Assembly: GCF_003056725.1 (NCBI RefSeq)
Contig: NZ_QBKZ01000014.1
Span: forward strand, 325,991 to 366,919
DNA from: Mangrovicoccus ximenensis
Lineage (GTDB): Bacteria; Pseudomonadota; Alphaproteobacteria; Rhodobacterales; Rhodobacteraceae
Reading direction: 5' to 3'
Length of the DNA stretch: 40,929 nt
A program made the translations under genes and the position numbers. The notes beneath the pieces are model-generated. The model was not told the origin of the DNA and searched no databases. It saw only the letters and a program-made list of their open reading frames with translations. Shown piece after piece: positions 24,554 to 34,080 of this stretch; positions within the stretch are counted from its first letter, which is position 1, and every line of letters begins with the position of its first letter.

Positions 24554-25985
24554 TCACATCACCGCGCCGATCTGCCAGGGCAGGAATTCGTTGTCGCCGA
24601 GCCCCAGCAGCTCGCTCTTCGTCGCCTGGCCCGAGGCGGTCGCGATCACCATCTCGAGGATCTCCCGGCCCTTTTCCTGCAGGCTGGCACCGCCGCTGAC
24701 CACGTCCCCGGCATTCAGGTCCATGTCGTCGGGCATCGCCTGGTAGAGCGCATCGTTGGTCGCCACCTTGATGGTCGGCGCGGGCTTCGAGCCGAAGGCC
24801 GAGCCGCGCCCGGTGGTGAAGACCAGCACTTGCGCGCCACCCGCGATCTGGCCCGTCGCCGAAACCGGATCGTAGCCCGGCGTATCCATGAAGACGAGGC
24901 CCTTGCCGTCGATCCGCTGGCCATAGGCCAGCACGTCGCGAAGGGGGGTCGATCCCGCCTTCGCGACGGCCCCGAGCGACTTCTCGAGAATGGTGGTCAG
25001 CCCGCCCGCCTTGTTTCCGGGGCTCGGATTGTTGTCCATCGAGCCGCCGTTCATCGCGGTATAGCTTTCCCACCAGCGGATCCGCTCCAGCAATTTCTCG
25101 GCGATTTCAGGGCTTTCCGCACGGCGCAGCAACAATTCCTCGGCGCCGAAGATCTCGGGCGTCTCCGACAGCACCACCGTGCCGCCCAGGCCCACCAGCA
25201 TGTCGCAGGCACGCCGAGCGCCGGATTGGCCGATATGCCGGAATATCCATCAGAGCCGCCGCATTGCAGGGCCAAGGTCAGCTCCGACACCGGGCAGTCC
25301 GTCCGCTCCGCCTCGTTCACCTGCGGCAGCATCTCGCGGATCTTCGCGGCGATCAGCCCGACCGTCGCGCGGGTGCCGCCGTTTTCCTGGATGGTCAGCC
25401 CGTGGAAGCGCTCGCCGCCGGTGGCGTCGAACATCTGCTTCATCCGGGCGATCTGCATCACCTCGCAGCCGAGGCCGACGAAGATCGCCGCACCGACATT
25501 CGGATGCGTGGCATGGCCCCAGAGCACGCGCTGCAGGTTTTCCCAGCCCGGTCCCTCGTTGTTCATGCCGCAGCCGGTGCCATGGGCGAAGGCGACCACG
25601 CCGTCGACATTCGGATACTCCGCCAGGATGCCGGAGCGCATCACCTCGTCGGCGGCCTGCTTGATGACGGTCGCCGAGCAGTTCACCGTCGCCACCAGCG
25701 CGATCATGTTGCGCGTGCCGACACGGCCGTCCCCGCGGCGGTAGCCGCGGAAGCTGCGCGGCGCCATCTCGGGCACGGCCTTGCGGGCGGCCTCCAGATC
25801 GGCGCCGATGCCGTAGTCGCGGCCATGCGCACCGATCTCGCAATTGTGGCTGTGGACATGCTGGCCTTCGGAAATCTCCATGGTCGCATAGCCGATCACC
25901 TGCCCGAATTTCCGGATCGGCGCCCCCTTGGCGATGGCGTGGCGCGCCAGCTTGTGGCCGGGCGAGACCGGCGCCTCGAGCGCCG
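24554..25985 (-). pseudogene. uxaA: Altronate/galactarate dehydratase-like (UxaA family), frameshifted and N-terminally cut
   Basis: The UxaA/GarD family removes water from sugar acids such as D-altronate. HSHNCEIGAHGRDYGIGADL, NMIALVATVNCSATVIKQAADE, GVVAFAHGTGCGMNNEGPGW and ALQCGGSDGYSGISANPALG lie in one frame. MLVGLGGTVVLSETPEIFGA through AMNGGSMDNNPSPGNKAGGL to the stop lie in another. A single missing base at about 25211 (CAGGCACG where CAGGCCACG restores the frame and the Cys-Asp-Met join) explains the switch; it could be a real mutation or a sequencing error. Separately, the first residues of the family are missing: homology starts at SALEAPVSPGHKLARHAIAK (about 25985), where the neighbouring gene is also cut. 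Confidence 0.85.
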
Positions 25986-26452
25986 ATGGCGGCATCGGCG
26001 GCGCGCTTGGTGCGGGCCTGCGCCTTGCGGTTTGCCGCCGTCACCGTGAATTGCAGCGCGGCGATATCGGTGCGGTGCGCCGCCAGGAACGCGGCGGTGA
26101 CCGGCACCGCCGTCACCTTGCCCGAGCGCGCCTGCACCCGCGCCCAGAGCTCGAAGAAGGGCGCGACCGGCTTCACCCTTCCCTTGGCATCCTTGAAGGC
26201 GATCCGTTCGGGGGTCCCGACCGTCAGCGTCATGGGCGGATAGCCGGCCGGAGACGTGGAGACCGGCACGAGCGTCGGAGCGGGCTCCACCATGGTCTGG
26301 ACCCCGCGATGCGGGTTCTCGTCGGTCTTCCAGCGATAGGCTTCCAGCGGTTCGGGCGAGGCGCCGACCCGCGCGATCGCCATCGGCGGATCGAAGAACA
26401 GCGAGATCAGCCGCTCGCCCTCGGCCTCGCGCTCCGTCCAGGCGCCGGTCAT
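25986..26452 (-). pseudogene. Small protein with LodA-like N-terminus, truncated
   Basis: Starts at ATG 26452, overlapping the stop of the flavin oxidase gene by 3 bases (TCAT on the plus strand), so the two were translationally coupled. FFDPPMAIARVGASPEPLEA resembles the opening strand of LodA/GoxA-type cysteine-tryptophylquinone oxidases (I-G-I-A-R-x-G-x-S), and FKDAKGRVKPVAPFFELWAR fits their following segment. About 155 residues remain before the junction at about 25985. The LodA relation is inferred from short motifs only; the partner relation to a flavoprotein is reminiscent of LodA/LodB pairs. Confidence 0.45.
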
Positions 26453-27996
26453 GCTTCTTCTCCGCAGGGCAGCTCGCGCGGGATCGACTGCTCGTATTCG
26501 AAGAGGTTGCCGGGGTCGTGGCGCCGCTTGGTCTCGACCAGCCGTTCGAGGTTCTCCCCGAAATACTGGCGCGCGAAGCCCGGATTGCCGCGCCGCGGAT
26601 AGTTCTGGTAGCGGTGCCCGTCCGACATCGCCCCGGCTATCCGGCCGAATTCGTCGAGCCAGTCGATGCTGGCCCGGCGATGGGTCTCGAAGGTCCAGAA
26701 CGCCCAGGAGAACAGGTCGAGGCTGGCATCGCGGTGGCGGTAGGCCATTGCATCGGGGGCAGGCTCGTTGATTTCGCCGCCGTAGAATTCGGCGGCGATG
26801 AAGCAGGTCAGGTCGGGCGCCTTCAGGAAATGGTCGATCACCTCGCGCCAGCGCTCCGCGGGATGCGCCCTGGCGATGATCCGTCCGTCGACCAGCGGCT
26901 TGGTGTTCATCGAGACATTCGGCATGTCGAGCCCGGGCGGATCGACGGTCGACAGGAGCGCCTCGTTGATCTCCAGATAGCGCCCGGCGCGCCAGATCTC
27001 GAGCTGGCTCTGCCGGTCCTCGAGCTGGCCGAGCAGCGGGCCGATCGCCGCGGCACATTCCGCCTCGGTCCCGTCATAGAGCCCGCGGATCAGCAGGAAA
27101 GGCAGCTGCGCGTCAGGCTGCCCGGCGGTCGGCAGGTACATCAGCAGCGCCTGGTGGCCCATCTTCGCCGGACCCGTCTTCGCGTAATCCGCCTGCAGCT
27201 CCTCCATGATCCGCGCAGCACGGGCGATCCCGGCCTCGTCGGAAAGCGGGAATTTCAGCCCGAAGGCCCAGACATCCTCCAGCGGGTGCAGCCGGTACTC
27301 GATTTCGGTCAGCACGCCGAACTGGTTGCCGGTGCCGCCGCGCACCGCCCAGAAGAGATCGGCGTTTTCCTCGGGGTTGCAGCGCCGGATCTGGCCGTCT
27401 GGCGTGACCATGCGCAGCGACAGGACATGGTCGCAATTCATCCCGAAGATCCGCGAGGTGAAGCCGTAGCCGCCGCCCTGCATGTAGCCCGCGACCGCCA
27501 CCGTCTCGCAGCCGCCGCCCGGCACGTGCAGCGAGTAATGGTCGAGCACGCGGTTGAGCTTGTGGAAGATCGTCCCGGCACCGACCCGCGCGGTGCGGTG
27601 GACCGGGTCGACCAGCACGTGGTCGATCCGGCTGGTGTCGATGACGATCTGGTCGTTCGAGGAATAGCCGGCCGTCGAATGCCCGCCCGAACGGGTGGTG
27701 ACCTTCAGCTCCTGCGCCTGCGCGAATTCGAGCGCGGCGATCACGTCGGTCTCGCAAACGGCATGGATGATCAGCTGCGGATAGGGCTGGTAGCTGTGCA
27801 TGAAGACCATGCGGTCGTCATTGTATCCCGGATAGCCCGGCTGCTGCACGTCCCCGGCCAGCTTCTGCTGCAGGGCCGCAAGCGCTTCGGCGGAATATGA
27901 GAGGAGGCCGGTCTCCGTCCGCTCGTATTCGGTCCAGGGCGAGGGGCGGAGCGTCTTCCTGCGGAATCTGGTCATCGGATCTGCCAAGCATGTCAT
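26449..27996 (-). CDS. Bicovalent FAD-linked oxidase, berberine-bridge-enzyme (BBE) type
   Basis: A 515-residue flavoprotein of the PCMH/BBE family. TTRSGGHSTAGY holds His106 and HVPGGGCETVAVAGYMQGGG holds Cys163, the pair that in this family attaches FAD by both 8-alpha-histidyl and 6-S-cysteinyl bonds. The central substrate domain and the C-terminal BBE segment, RYQNYPRRGNPGFARQYFGE with NLERLVETKRRHDPGNLFEY, are complete. Members oxidise sugars, alkaloids or other alcohols with O2. Two starts, 27996 and 27975, are both poorly supported by ribosome sites. The IS3 right end lies 95 bp upstream and may have altered its promoter. Confidence 0.9.
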   Translation of the reverse strand: MTCLADPMTRFRRKTLRPSPWTEYERTETGLLSYSAEALAALQQKLAGDVQQPGYPGYNDDRMVFMHSYQPYPQLIIHAVCETDVIAALEFAQAQELKVTTRSGGHSTAGYSSNDQIVIDTSRIDHVLVDPVHRTARVGAGTIFHKLNRVLDHYSLHVPGGGCETVAVAGYMQGGGYGFTSRIFGMNCDHVLSLRMVTPDGQIRRCNPEENADLFWAVRGGTGNQFGVLTEIEYRLHPLEDVWAFGLKFPLSDEAGIARAARIMEELQADYAKTGPAKMGHQALLMYLPTAGQPDAQLPFLLIRGLYDGTEAECAAAIGPLLGQLEDRQSQLEIWRAGRYLEINEALLSTVDPPGLDMPNVSMNTKPLVDGRIIARAHPAERWREVIDHFLKAPDLTCFIAAEFYGGEINEPAPDAMAYRHRDASLDLFSWAFWTFETHRRASIDWLDEFGRIAGAMSDGHRYQNYPRRGNPGFARQYFGENLERLVETKRRHDPGNLFEYEQSIPRELPCGEEA

Positions 27997-28090
27997 TTCT
28001 GAAAATCAATCAACGGCAGCCTATCAGCGGGATCTTGGTGAATGGAACAACAATCTTCGGCCCGGTCCGGTCCTGCCGCATCGCCCTGAC

Positions 28091-28465
28091 TGACCTTTTC
28101 CCCGGATCCCGGACTGGGGCGATATTCACTATGCGGCCATCGCGGCGGCCATGTCGATCCGTGTCTGCCCGGGCGTGCGGCAGCCGATGCTCGAATGGCG
28201 GCGCTGCCGATTGCAGAAGATGGCGATGAAGTCGAACAGCGCCGCCTTGGCCTCGCGGCGGGACCGGAACCTGGCGCGGTGAACCAGCTCGGCCTTCAGC
28301 GATCCGAGGACGCTCTCCATTGGCGCGTGTCTCACGCCTTCGAACGGGCCCCGGACCGTTCGATCTGCTGGCGCGGACCCGCTTGAACGCGAGGCAATCA
28401 TCCTTCCTGCTCATTGAAGCGTTGGCCGTCCATGCATCCAGAAGCCGCCGGTAGTTGAACTGATG
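28091..28465 (-). mobile_element. IS3-family right end with C-terminal part of orfB
   Basis: Reading the minus strand, YRRLLDAWTANASMSRKDDC is followed by an insertion of about 65 bp. It then resumes with APMESVLGSLKAELVHRARF, REAKAALFDFIAIFCNRQRR and HSSIGCRTPGQTRIDMA to TAG 28129: the C-terminal part of an IS3-family orfB with the catalytic Glu in MES. The element ends at 28091 with an inverted repeat (TGACCTTTT, CCCCGGATCC, CGGACTGGG read on the plus strand) that matches the left end at 10491-10518 at 25 of 28 positions. The left two thirds of the element are missing, replaced by a GMC oxidoreductase fragment at about 28475. Confidence 0.85.
28329..28393 (-). repeat. 65-bp insert in orfB, containing 28-bp repeat copy 2 and a hairpin
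   Basis: The insert separates the codons for DDC from those for APMES. It contains 28361-28388, whose reverse complement matches 3957-3984 at 26 of 28 positions. It also holds GAACGG (28342-28347) facing CCGTTC (28356-28361) across 8 bases. It breaks the transposase frame. Confidence 0.7.
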
Positions 28466-28481
28466 CGGTGGATGCCCCATC

Positions 28482-29195
28482 CGCAGAGGATCACCTCGCG
28501 CCGGGCGCGCCGCGTCCGGATGCGGCCGCCCTTCGCGGTCTCGATGCCGGTGGCGCGGCCTTCGGCGGTCAGCACCCTGAGCACCCGCGTCCCGGTCTCC
28601 ACCGCCAGGTTGGGGCGGTTGCGTACCGGCTTCAGGAAGGCGGTGTAGCTCGACTCGCGGCGCCCGCCGCGGATGGTGAACTGCTGGTAGGAAACTCCCT
28701 CGAAAGGCGGGGCGTTCAGCTCGGCGATGCGCGGGATCCCGGCGGCCTCGGCGGCGGCGACGAAATCCTCGGTCGCGGGATGGCGCATCACCGGGTCGCT
28801 GACCCGCATCGCGCCTCCCTTGGCATGCAGGCCGCTTTCGATCCGGACATTGTCCTCGGATTTCAGGAAATAGGGCAGCACGTCGTCCCAGCCCCAGCCT
28901 TCGTTGCCGAGCCCGGCCCAGTGGTCGTAATCCATCGGATGGCCGCGCATGTAGACCATGCCGTTGATCGCGCTCGATCCGCCCAGCGTCTTGCCGCGCG
29001 GCCAGTAGACCCGGCGACCGCCCAGCCCCGGCACCGGCGCGGTCTCGAAGCGCCAGTTGTAGCGCGCGTTCATGAACATCATGCCCATGCCGGCCGGCGC
29101 GCGGAGCCAGAAGTCCCGCGGCTCGGGTCCGGCCTCGACCAGCAGCACGCGCGCGGCCGGGTCCTCCGAAAGCAGGTCGGCCAGGCGCTCCAGCA
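28482..29195 (-). pseudogene. GMC-family oxidoreductase fragment, fused in frame to the helicase
   Basis: In frame after the helicase come LSEDPAARVLLVEAGPEPRD, GGRRVYWPRGKTLGGSSAIN, GMVYMRGHPMDYDHWAGLGN and SDPVMRHPATEDFVAAAEAA, then RESSYTAFLKPVRNRPNLAV and RREVILCG. This is the FAD-binding part of a choline-dehydrogenase-like GMC oxidoreductase. The first 30 or so residues, including GxGxxG, are missing, as is the C-terminal half with the catalytic His, cut at about 28482 against the IS3 remnant. The chimeric frame ends at 28411. Confidence 0.85.
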
Positions 29196-31410
29196 TGTCG
29201 ATGCGGATCGCGCGCACGCCCGCCGGGCGGTAGCCCGCCATCGCGTGATAGCCCTCGGGCGCGTGCTCGTCGGTCGGCACGGTGACCAGGCCGGGCGGCG
29301 GCGCGGAGGGGAATTCGTCGAGATTGCCCTCGAGCGCCCAGAGCACCAGCCGCAGACGCGTCGGCGCCGGCTTCAGCAGCAGCGGCATGAAGATGGTGAA
29401 CTGGCCGAAGCGCACGCCGTGCTTGCGCAGCTGGCCGCGGGTCTCCTGGTCGAGCGCCTTCACCTCGTTGGCGATGGCGTCGCGCGGGATGATCCCCTGG
29501 CCTTCCATCATGCGGAAGGCGAAGCCCTTCGCCTGCGGGCTCAGCGCCTCGTCGCGGGACATGGCAAGAAGCGGTTCGAAGGCGGCATTGACCTTGCGGT
29601 CGATGAAATGCTGCAGGCGGCGCTGCACCTTCTGCGCCACGTCGGGACCGGCTTCGTCATCGACGAAGGCCTTGACCTGCGGCTTCAGCGTCTCGGCGCC
29701 CGCGACCAGCTTGCCGACGGCATGCTCGCCCCACATCAGGCCGCCCTGGTCGGTGAAGTCCAGCTCGGTATCCGGCGCGTTGTAGAACCTGTCGGCACGC
29801 AGGTGGAATTCCGGCGCAAGCGCCGCGACCGCTGCCTGGCGCAGGGTCTTCGCTTCGTCAGCCGTTGCGGCCTTGTCCTGGCTGAAGCGGAACCCTTCCA
29901 GCCGTCCGACGAACTGGCCCTCAACGGTCACTTCGCCCTTGTCATTCACCTCAGCCACAAGGCTCTCCTTTTCCTTCAACCGCCGCAGGAGCACGCTGGT
30001 GCGCCGGTCAACAAATCTTTGGGTCAGCCGCGCATGCAGCGCATCCGACAGGCGGTCTTCTACAGAACGAGTCACCTCGCGCCAATGGCTTTCGTCATCC
30101 AGCCAGCCCTGGCGCTGCGCCACGTAGGTCCAAGTGCGAATATAGGCCAATCGCTTGGACAATGCATCGATATCGCCCTCGGTCCGGTCGATGCGGCGGA
30201 CCTGCGCCGCCATCCAGTCGTCGGTGATTCGCCCGCGGTCATGCAGGAACTCGTAGATCCGCTCCAGAAGCGCGGCATGCTCGGTTTCCGAAATCCCGCG
30301 GAAATCCGGAATCCGGCAGACATCCCACAGAAGCCGGATCGACTTCGTGTTGTTGGCGCGGTTGCGCACCTCGGCCGAGGAGGCCAGCGATTTCAGCGCC
30401 AGCACGTCATCGGCATCGCGGGCGCGGGTCAGCAATTCGTGATGGGTATGCTCTTCGAGCGAGGCGATCAGCCCGCCCAAATTGGCGAAGTTCAGCCGCG
30501 AATTGCGCCATTGCAGCTTGGTCACCGGCGCGAAGCGGTTCTCGACGATCGCCTCGGCCAGGTCCTCGTGCAAGGGCCGCGCCTCGCCGGTCACGCCGAA
30601 AGTGCCGTCCTCGGTATGGCGTCCGGCCCGTCCGGCGATCTGCGCCAGCTCGTTGGGCTGAAGGGGGCGCATCCGGCGGCCGTCGAATTTGTGGGTCGAG
30701 GAAAACGCGACATGGCGGATGTCGAGGTTCAGCCCCATGCCGATCGCGTCGGTGGCGACGAGATAGTCGACATCGCCGTTCTGGTACATCTCCACCTGCG
30801 CGTTGCGCGTGCGCGGGGAAAGCGCGCCCATGACGACGGCCGCCCCGCCCTTCAGGCGGCGGATCACCTCGGCGATGGAATAGACCGAATCCACCGAGAA
30901 CCCGACGATCGCCGAGCGCGGCGGCATCCGGCTGATCTTCTTCGATCCGGTATGGCTGAGCTCCGAAAACCGCTCGCGGCTCTGGAAGGTGGCCTCCGGA
31001 ACCAGCGCCGCGATCGCGCCGCGCATGGTCGAGGCGCCGAGGAACAGCGTTTCCTGGAAGCCGCGCGAGCGCAGCAGCCGGTCGGTGAAGACATGGCCGC
31101 GCTCGGGATCGGCGCAAAGCTGGATCTCGTCGATCGCCACGAAATCGGCGCCCAAGCCCTCCGGCATCGCCTCGACCGTGCAGACCCAGTACTGGGTCCG
31201 CTCGGGCACGATTCGCTCTTCGCCGGTGACAAGCGCCACGACCGACGGGCCGCGCTTTTCCACGATGCGGTCGTAAACTTCCCTGGCCAGCAGCCGGAGG
31301 GGCAGACCGATGACCCCGGTGCGATAGGAGAGCATGCGCTCGATCGCGTAATGGGTCTTGCCCGTATTCGTCGGACCCAGGACTGCCTGGACCCTGCCTC
31401 GCGCCGTCAT
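29196..31410 (-). CDS. SUV3-like DEAD/DEAH-type helicase, C-terminally replaced
   Basis: Starts at ATG 31410: VQAVLGPTNTGKTHYAIERM (Walker A GPTNTGKT), VAIDEIQLCADPERGHVFTD (DEIQ motif II), LFLGASTMRG (motif III), VATDAIGMGLNLDI and QIAGRAGRHTEDGTFGVTG (motif VI). This is the alphaproteobacterial family related to mitochondrial SUV3 RNA helicases. About 735 residues are normal, to GYRPAGVRAIRIDMLERLADLL. There the family's C-terminal region stops and a GMC oxidoreductase fragment continues in frame, giving a 999-residue chimera ending at 28411. The helicase core is complete and could be active. It follows the TPR gene by 25 bp. Confidence 0.88.
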
Positions 31411-31435
31411 TGGCCTGTTCCTTGAAATGGGCGGG

Positions 31436-31990
31436 TCAGATGTCCTGCTCGCCCAGTTCCCTTTTGATCCGCTCGATGGCCTCTTCTACGTTCGGCTGGT
31501 GCGGATGTATAGCCAAAGCGGCGTGATAGACATCGAGCGCCTGCGCGACATGGCCAAGCTCCTCGAGGATCATCCCGAACCCGGACAACGCCCCGAAATG
31601 CCGCGGATTCAGCGCCAGCGTACGTTCGATGTCGGCCACGGCGAGCCCCAGCTCGCCCTCCTGGTAGAAGGCGGTGGCGCGGGCGTTCCAGCCTTCGGCG
31701 AAATCCGGCGCATGGTCGGTCAGCGCGGTCAGGTGGTCGACGGCGGCCTCGAGTTCGCCCGCCTCCATCGCCTCGCGGCCGCGCTGCAGCAGCAGGTCCA
31801 TCGCCGGCGAGCCCGATCGCGACCACTCCTGCCAGATCTCGGATTCGACGCCGGACCAGTTTTCGGTTTCCGGATCCTGGAGCTGGGCGAACAGGTCGTC
31901 GAGCCTGTCGGCTGCGGCCGCCAGCGGCGACGCAACGGAACAGGCCAGGGCGAGGAAAACCGGTTTCAAAAACCGCGAAGGTCTGGTCAT
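31436..31990 (-). CDS. Periplasmic tetratricopeptide-repeat protein
   Basis: A 184-residue protein with signal peptide MTRPSRFLKPVFLALACSVASPLAAA. AADRLDDLFAQLQDPETENW is a common start in Rhodobacteraceae TPR proteins. Three TPR units follow: AMEAGELEAAVDHLTALTDH, GWNARATAFYQEGELGLAVA and DIERTLALNPRHFGALSGFG with ALDVYHAALAIHPHQPNVEE. It probably mediates protein contacts in the periplasm. Intact; upstream partner of the helicase gene and divergent from the SCP2 gene, with 62 bp between starts. Confidence 0.88.
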   Translation of the reverse strand: MTRPSRFLKPVFLALACSVASPLAAAADRLDDLFAQLQDPETENWSGVESEIWQEWSRSGSPAMDLLLQRGREAMEAGELEAAVDHLTALTDHAPDFAEGWNARATAFYQEGELGLAVADIERTLALNPRHFGALSGFGMILEELGHVAQALDVYHAALAIHPHQPNVEEAIERIKRELGEQDI

Positions 31991-32001
31991 AGTCGAAACA
32001 T

Positions 32002-32020
32002 AACGGCTCGGCGCCGTTTT
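32002..32020. promoter_or_regulatory. Hairpin in the TPR/SCP2 divergent region
   Basis: AACGGC (32002-32007) pairs with GCCGTT (32013-32018) around TCGGC and is followed by TT. It lies between two divergent starts, so an operator is more likely than a terminator. Confidence 0.4.
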
Positions 32021-32052
32021 GCCATACCCATCGTGACGAGGAAGGGTCGGAT

Positions 32053-32340
32053 ATGAGCAATGTGATCGACGGGGCCGTGGAAGCCCTCCGAGCGAAGCTG
32101 GGCGACGGGTTCGACGGGTCGGCGAAATTCCACATCGTCGGCGAAGGCAGCATCGTGGTCGACGGCGCGGGCGTGCGCGAAAGCGACGACGACACCGACG
32201 TGACCCTCTCGGCCGACCGCGACACGTTCGAGGCGATGCTCGACGGCGCGCTCGACCCCTCCAGCGCCTTCATGTCGGGCCGGCTCAAGATCGACGGCGA
32301 CATGGGCGCCGCGATGAAGCTCGGCGCAGCATTGTCCTGA
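32053..32340 (+). CDS. SCP2 sterol-binding domain protein
   Basis: A 95-residue single-domain protein of the SCP2 (sterol carrier protein 2) family, which binds lipids or acyl chains in a hydrophobic pocket. FDGSAKFHIVGEGSIVVDGA, DDTDVTLSADRDTFEAMLDG and FMSGRLKIDGDMGAAMKLGA match the family from strand 1 to the C-terminal helix. AGGAAGG precedes ATG 32053. Its TGA overlaps the ATG of the following hydrolase gene, suggesting coupled translation and a shared role in lipid metabolism. Confidence 0.93.
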   Translation: MSNVIDGAVEALRAKLGDGFDGSAKFHIVGEGSIVVDGAGVRESDDDTDVTLSADRDTFEAMLDGALDPSSAFMSGRLKIDGDMGAAMKLGAALS

Positions 32341-32870
32341 TGCGGGACACGGGGGGCATGTCCGGCACCGGCATCGCACCCTTCTTCGCGGCGGACAGCG
32401 GCGCGCCCGACGGGGCCCGCGCGGTCTGGCGGCAGACGCGCGACGGGGTGCGCATCCGGATCGGCGAATTCGGCCGCGGCCCCAAGGGCACCGTGCTGTG
32501 CTTCCCCGGCCGCACCGAATACATCGAGAAATACGGCCCCACCGCCCGCGATTTCATGGCGGCGGGCTACGGCTTCGCCGCGATCGACTGGCGCGGCCAG
32601 GGGCTAGCCGACCGGCTTCTGTCCGATCCGCGGCTCGGCCATGTCGACCGGTTCGCCGACTACCAGCGCGACGTGGCGGCCTTCCTCGCCCATGCCGGCG
32701 AGGCCGGGCTGCCGAAGCCCTGGTTCCTGCTGGCGCATTCCATGGGCGGCGCGATCGCCCTGCAATCGCTGGAAGCCGGGCTCGAGGTCCGCGCCGCCGC
32801 CTTTTCCGCGCCGATGTGGCAGGTGGCAATGGCGAAGGTGCGCGCGATTGCGGCCAACGTCCAGCCCGGG
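32340..32870 (+). pseudogene. Alpha/beta hydrolase (lysophospholipase type), C-terminus lost
   Basis: Starts at ATG 32340, overlapping the SCP2 stop. [40 protein letters not shown] and [20 protein letters not shown] (nucleophile Ser in HSMGG) define the first half of a monoglyceride-lipase/lysophospholipase-type hydrolase. After [20 protein letters not shown], at about 32870, the sequence is unrecognisable. The cap region and the catalytic Asp and His are missing. The frame runs on to 33074 with unrelated residues. Confidence 0.82.
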
Positions 32871-32979
32871 CCACATGCGCCTGCCTTTCGCTCCGGGACC
32901 GTTTCTTGGCCCTGGCCCCGGCGCCCTGTTCCGGCACGGCGGCTGCCGGGAGCAGGGCCGAAGGCGCGGCTCTGCCGGA

Positions 32980-33504
32980 TCAGTGCCCGGCGGTGGGCGT
33001 GCCGGGCAGGTGGGACGCGATCCCGTGGAAGAAGATGTCGATCTCCAGCGCCAGGCCCGCCTCGAATTCATTGAGTTCGGTTCCGCTCCAGCGGTGCTGC
33101 TCGAGCCGGTCGAGGAACGACCGGCGCGCCTGCTCGTCGCGCGGCTCCAGCGGCAGCGTCCCGGCGGCCCGCAGCAGGTCGATGCGCTTGTGGACCTCGC
33201 ACATGCCCGAGAAGGCTTCCATCATCACCCGCGTCAGGCGCGGCTCCTGCTGCCAGGACTGCCCGCCGAACACCTCCTGGACCACGCGGTTGCCGGCGCC
33301 GAGGCAATCATAGGCGACGCAGCCCGGAAATCCTTCCTGGGCCAGCCTGTCATGGATCGAGCAGTCGTGCCCCGAGAGGTTCCGGCACGGCTCGCAGGGG
33401 TTCTTGTCGAAGGCGAAATCCTTGCCCTTGTCGAAGGCCAGCACGAGACAGCACAGGGCTGCGCATTTCGAACAATCAGTCTTGAGATGGTCAGTCTGGG
33501 GCAT
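32980..33504 (-). CDS. YkgJ-like cysteine-cluster protein
   Basis: A 174-residue cytoplasmic protein rich in cysteines. CSKCAALCC near the N-terminus, then [29 protein letters not shown] and MCEVHKR resemble zinc- or iron-binding Cys-cluster proteins of the YkgJ group. The molecular role is not established. It runs from ATG 33504 to TGA 32980 without lesions, even though both neighbours are broken. Confidence 0.78.
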   Translation of the reverse strand: MPQTDHLKTDCSKCAALCCLVLAFDKGKDFAFDKNPCEPCRNLSGHDCSIHDRLAQEGFPGCVAYDCLGAGNRVVQEVFGGQSWQQEPRLTRVMMEAFSGMCEVHKRIDLLRAAGTLPLEPRDEQARRSFLDRLEQHRWSGTELNEFEAGLALEIDIFFHGIASHLPGTPTAGH

Positions 33505-33737
33505 GGCGGCAATCGATCTTCAAGGGGCGGTCCGGGGGGAGGCGACGGCCGCCATATCCCGCGAAACGCCTCCGGAATGCAAGATCCGGCCGTCCCGCCC
33601 CGGTTAGGATGGCCCCGAGAGGTGCCGAGGGCCGTCCGCGCGGGCTCCCGGGCAAGCAGGCAGGATGGGCAGCCCCGGGGGCAACGGCGGTGTCGCGCGC
33701 GCGACCCTCCCGGCGGGTCAGCATCGCCGTTCCGCGG
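33505..33737. other. Unassigned 233 bp before an ABC fragment
   Basis: Very GC-rich; no start with a ribosome site and no recognisable protein. It contains at least one breakpoint near 33735. Confidence 0.4.
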
Positions 33738-34080
33738 CTATCCTGGCCAGCTTTCGGGCGGCCAGCGCCAGCGCGTCGCCTTCGCCCGGGCGCTGGCGAT
33801 CGAGCCGCGCATCCTCTTGCTCGACGAGCCCTTCGGCGCGCTCGACGCCTCGGTGCGGCGGGAGCTGCGCGCCGGATTGCGCCGCATCCATGACGAGACC
33901 GGGCTGACGACGGTCTTCGTCACCCATGACCAGGAGGAGGCGATGGAGCTGGCCGACCTCGTGGCCGTGATGTCCACCGGCAGGATCGAGCAGGTCGGCT
34001 GCCCCGCCGATCTGCGCAGCCGTCCGGCCAGTGACTTCGTCCGCGACTTCCTGGCCTCCGGACAGGTCCCGGCGGCCTAG
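33738..34080 (+). pseudogene. ABC transporter ATP-binding subunit, C-terminal fragment
   Basis: Reads [20 protein letters not shown] (signature), [20 protein letters not shown] (Walker B), [20 protein letters not shown] (H-loop) and [20 protein letters not shown], then [20 protein letters not shown] to TAG 34078-34080. The sequence is of the nitrate/sulfate/molybdate/osmoprotectant importer type. Walker A and the first 120 or so residues are missing. No start codon in context. Confidence 0.85.

Noticed and set aside
28468..31425. A 985-residue open frame on the plus strand opposite the helicase
   Set aside because: It is the antisense shadow of a conserved gene in very GC-rich DNA. Its composition is Arg/Gly/His-rich, it has no domain, and the minus-strand helicase motifs are clear.
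32002..32020. Hairpin plus TT as a terminator
   Set aside because: It lies between two divergent starts with no gene reading into it, so an operator or leader structure is more likely.
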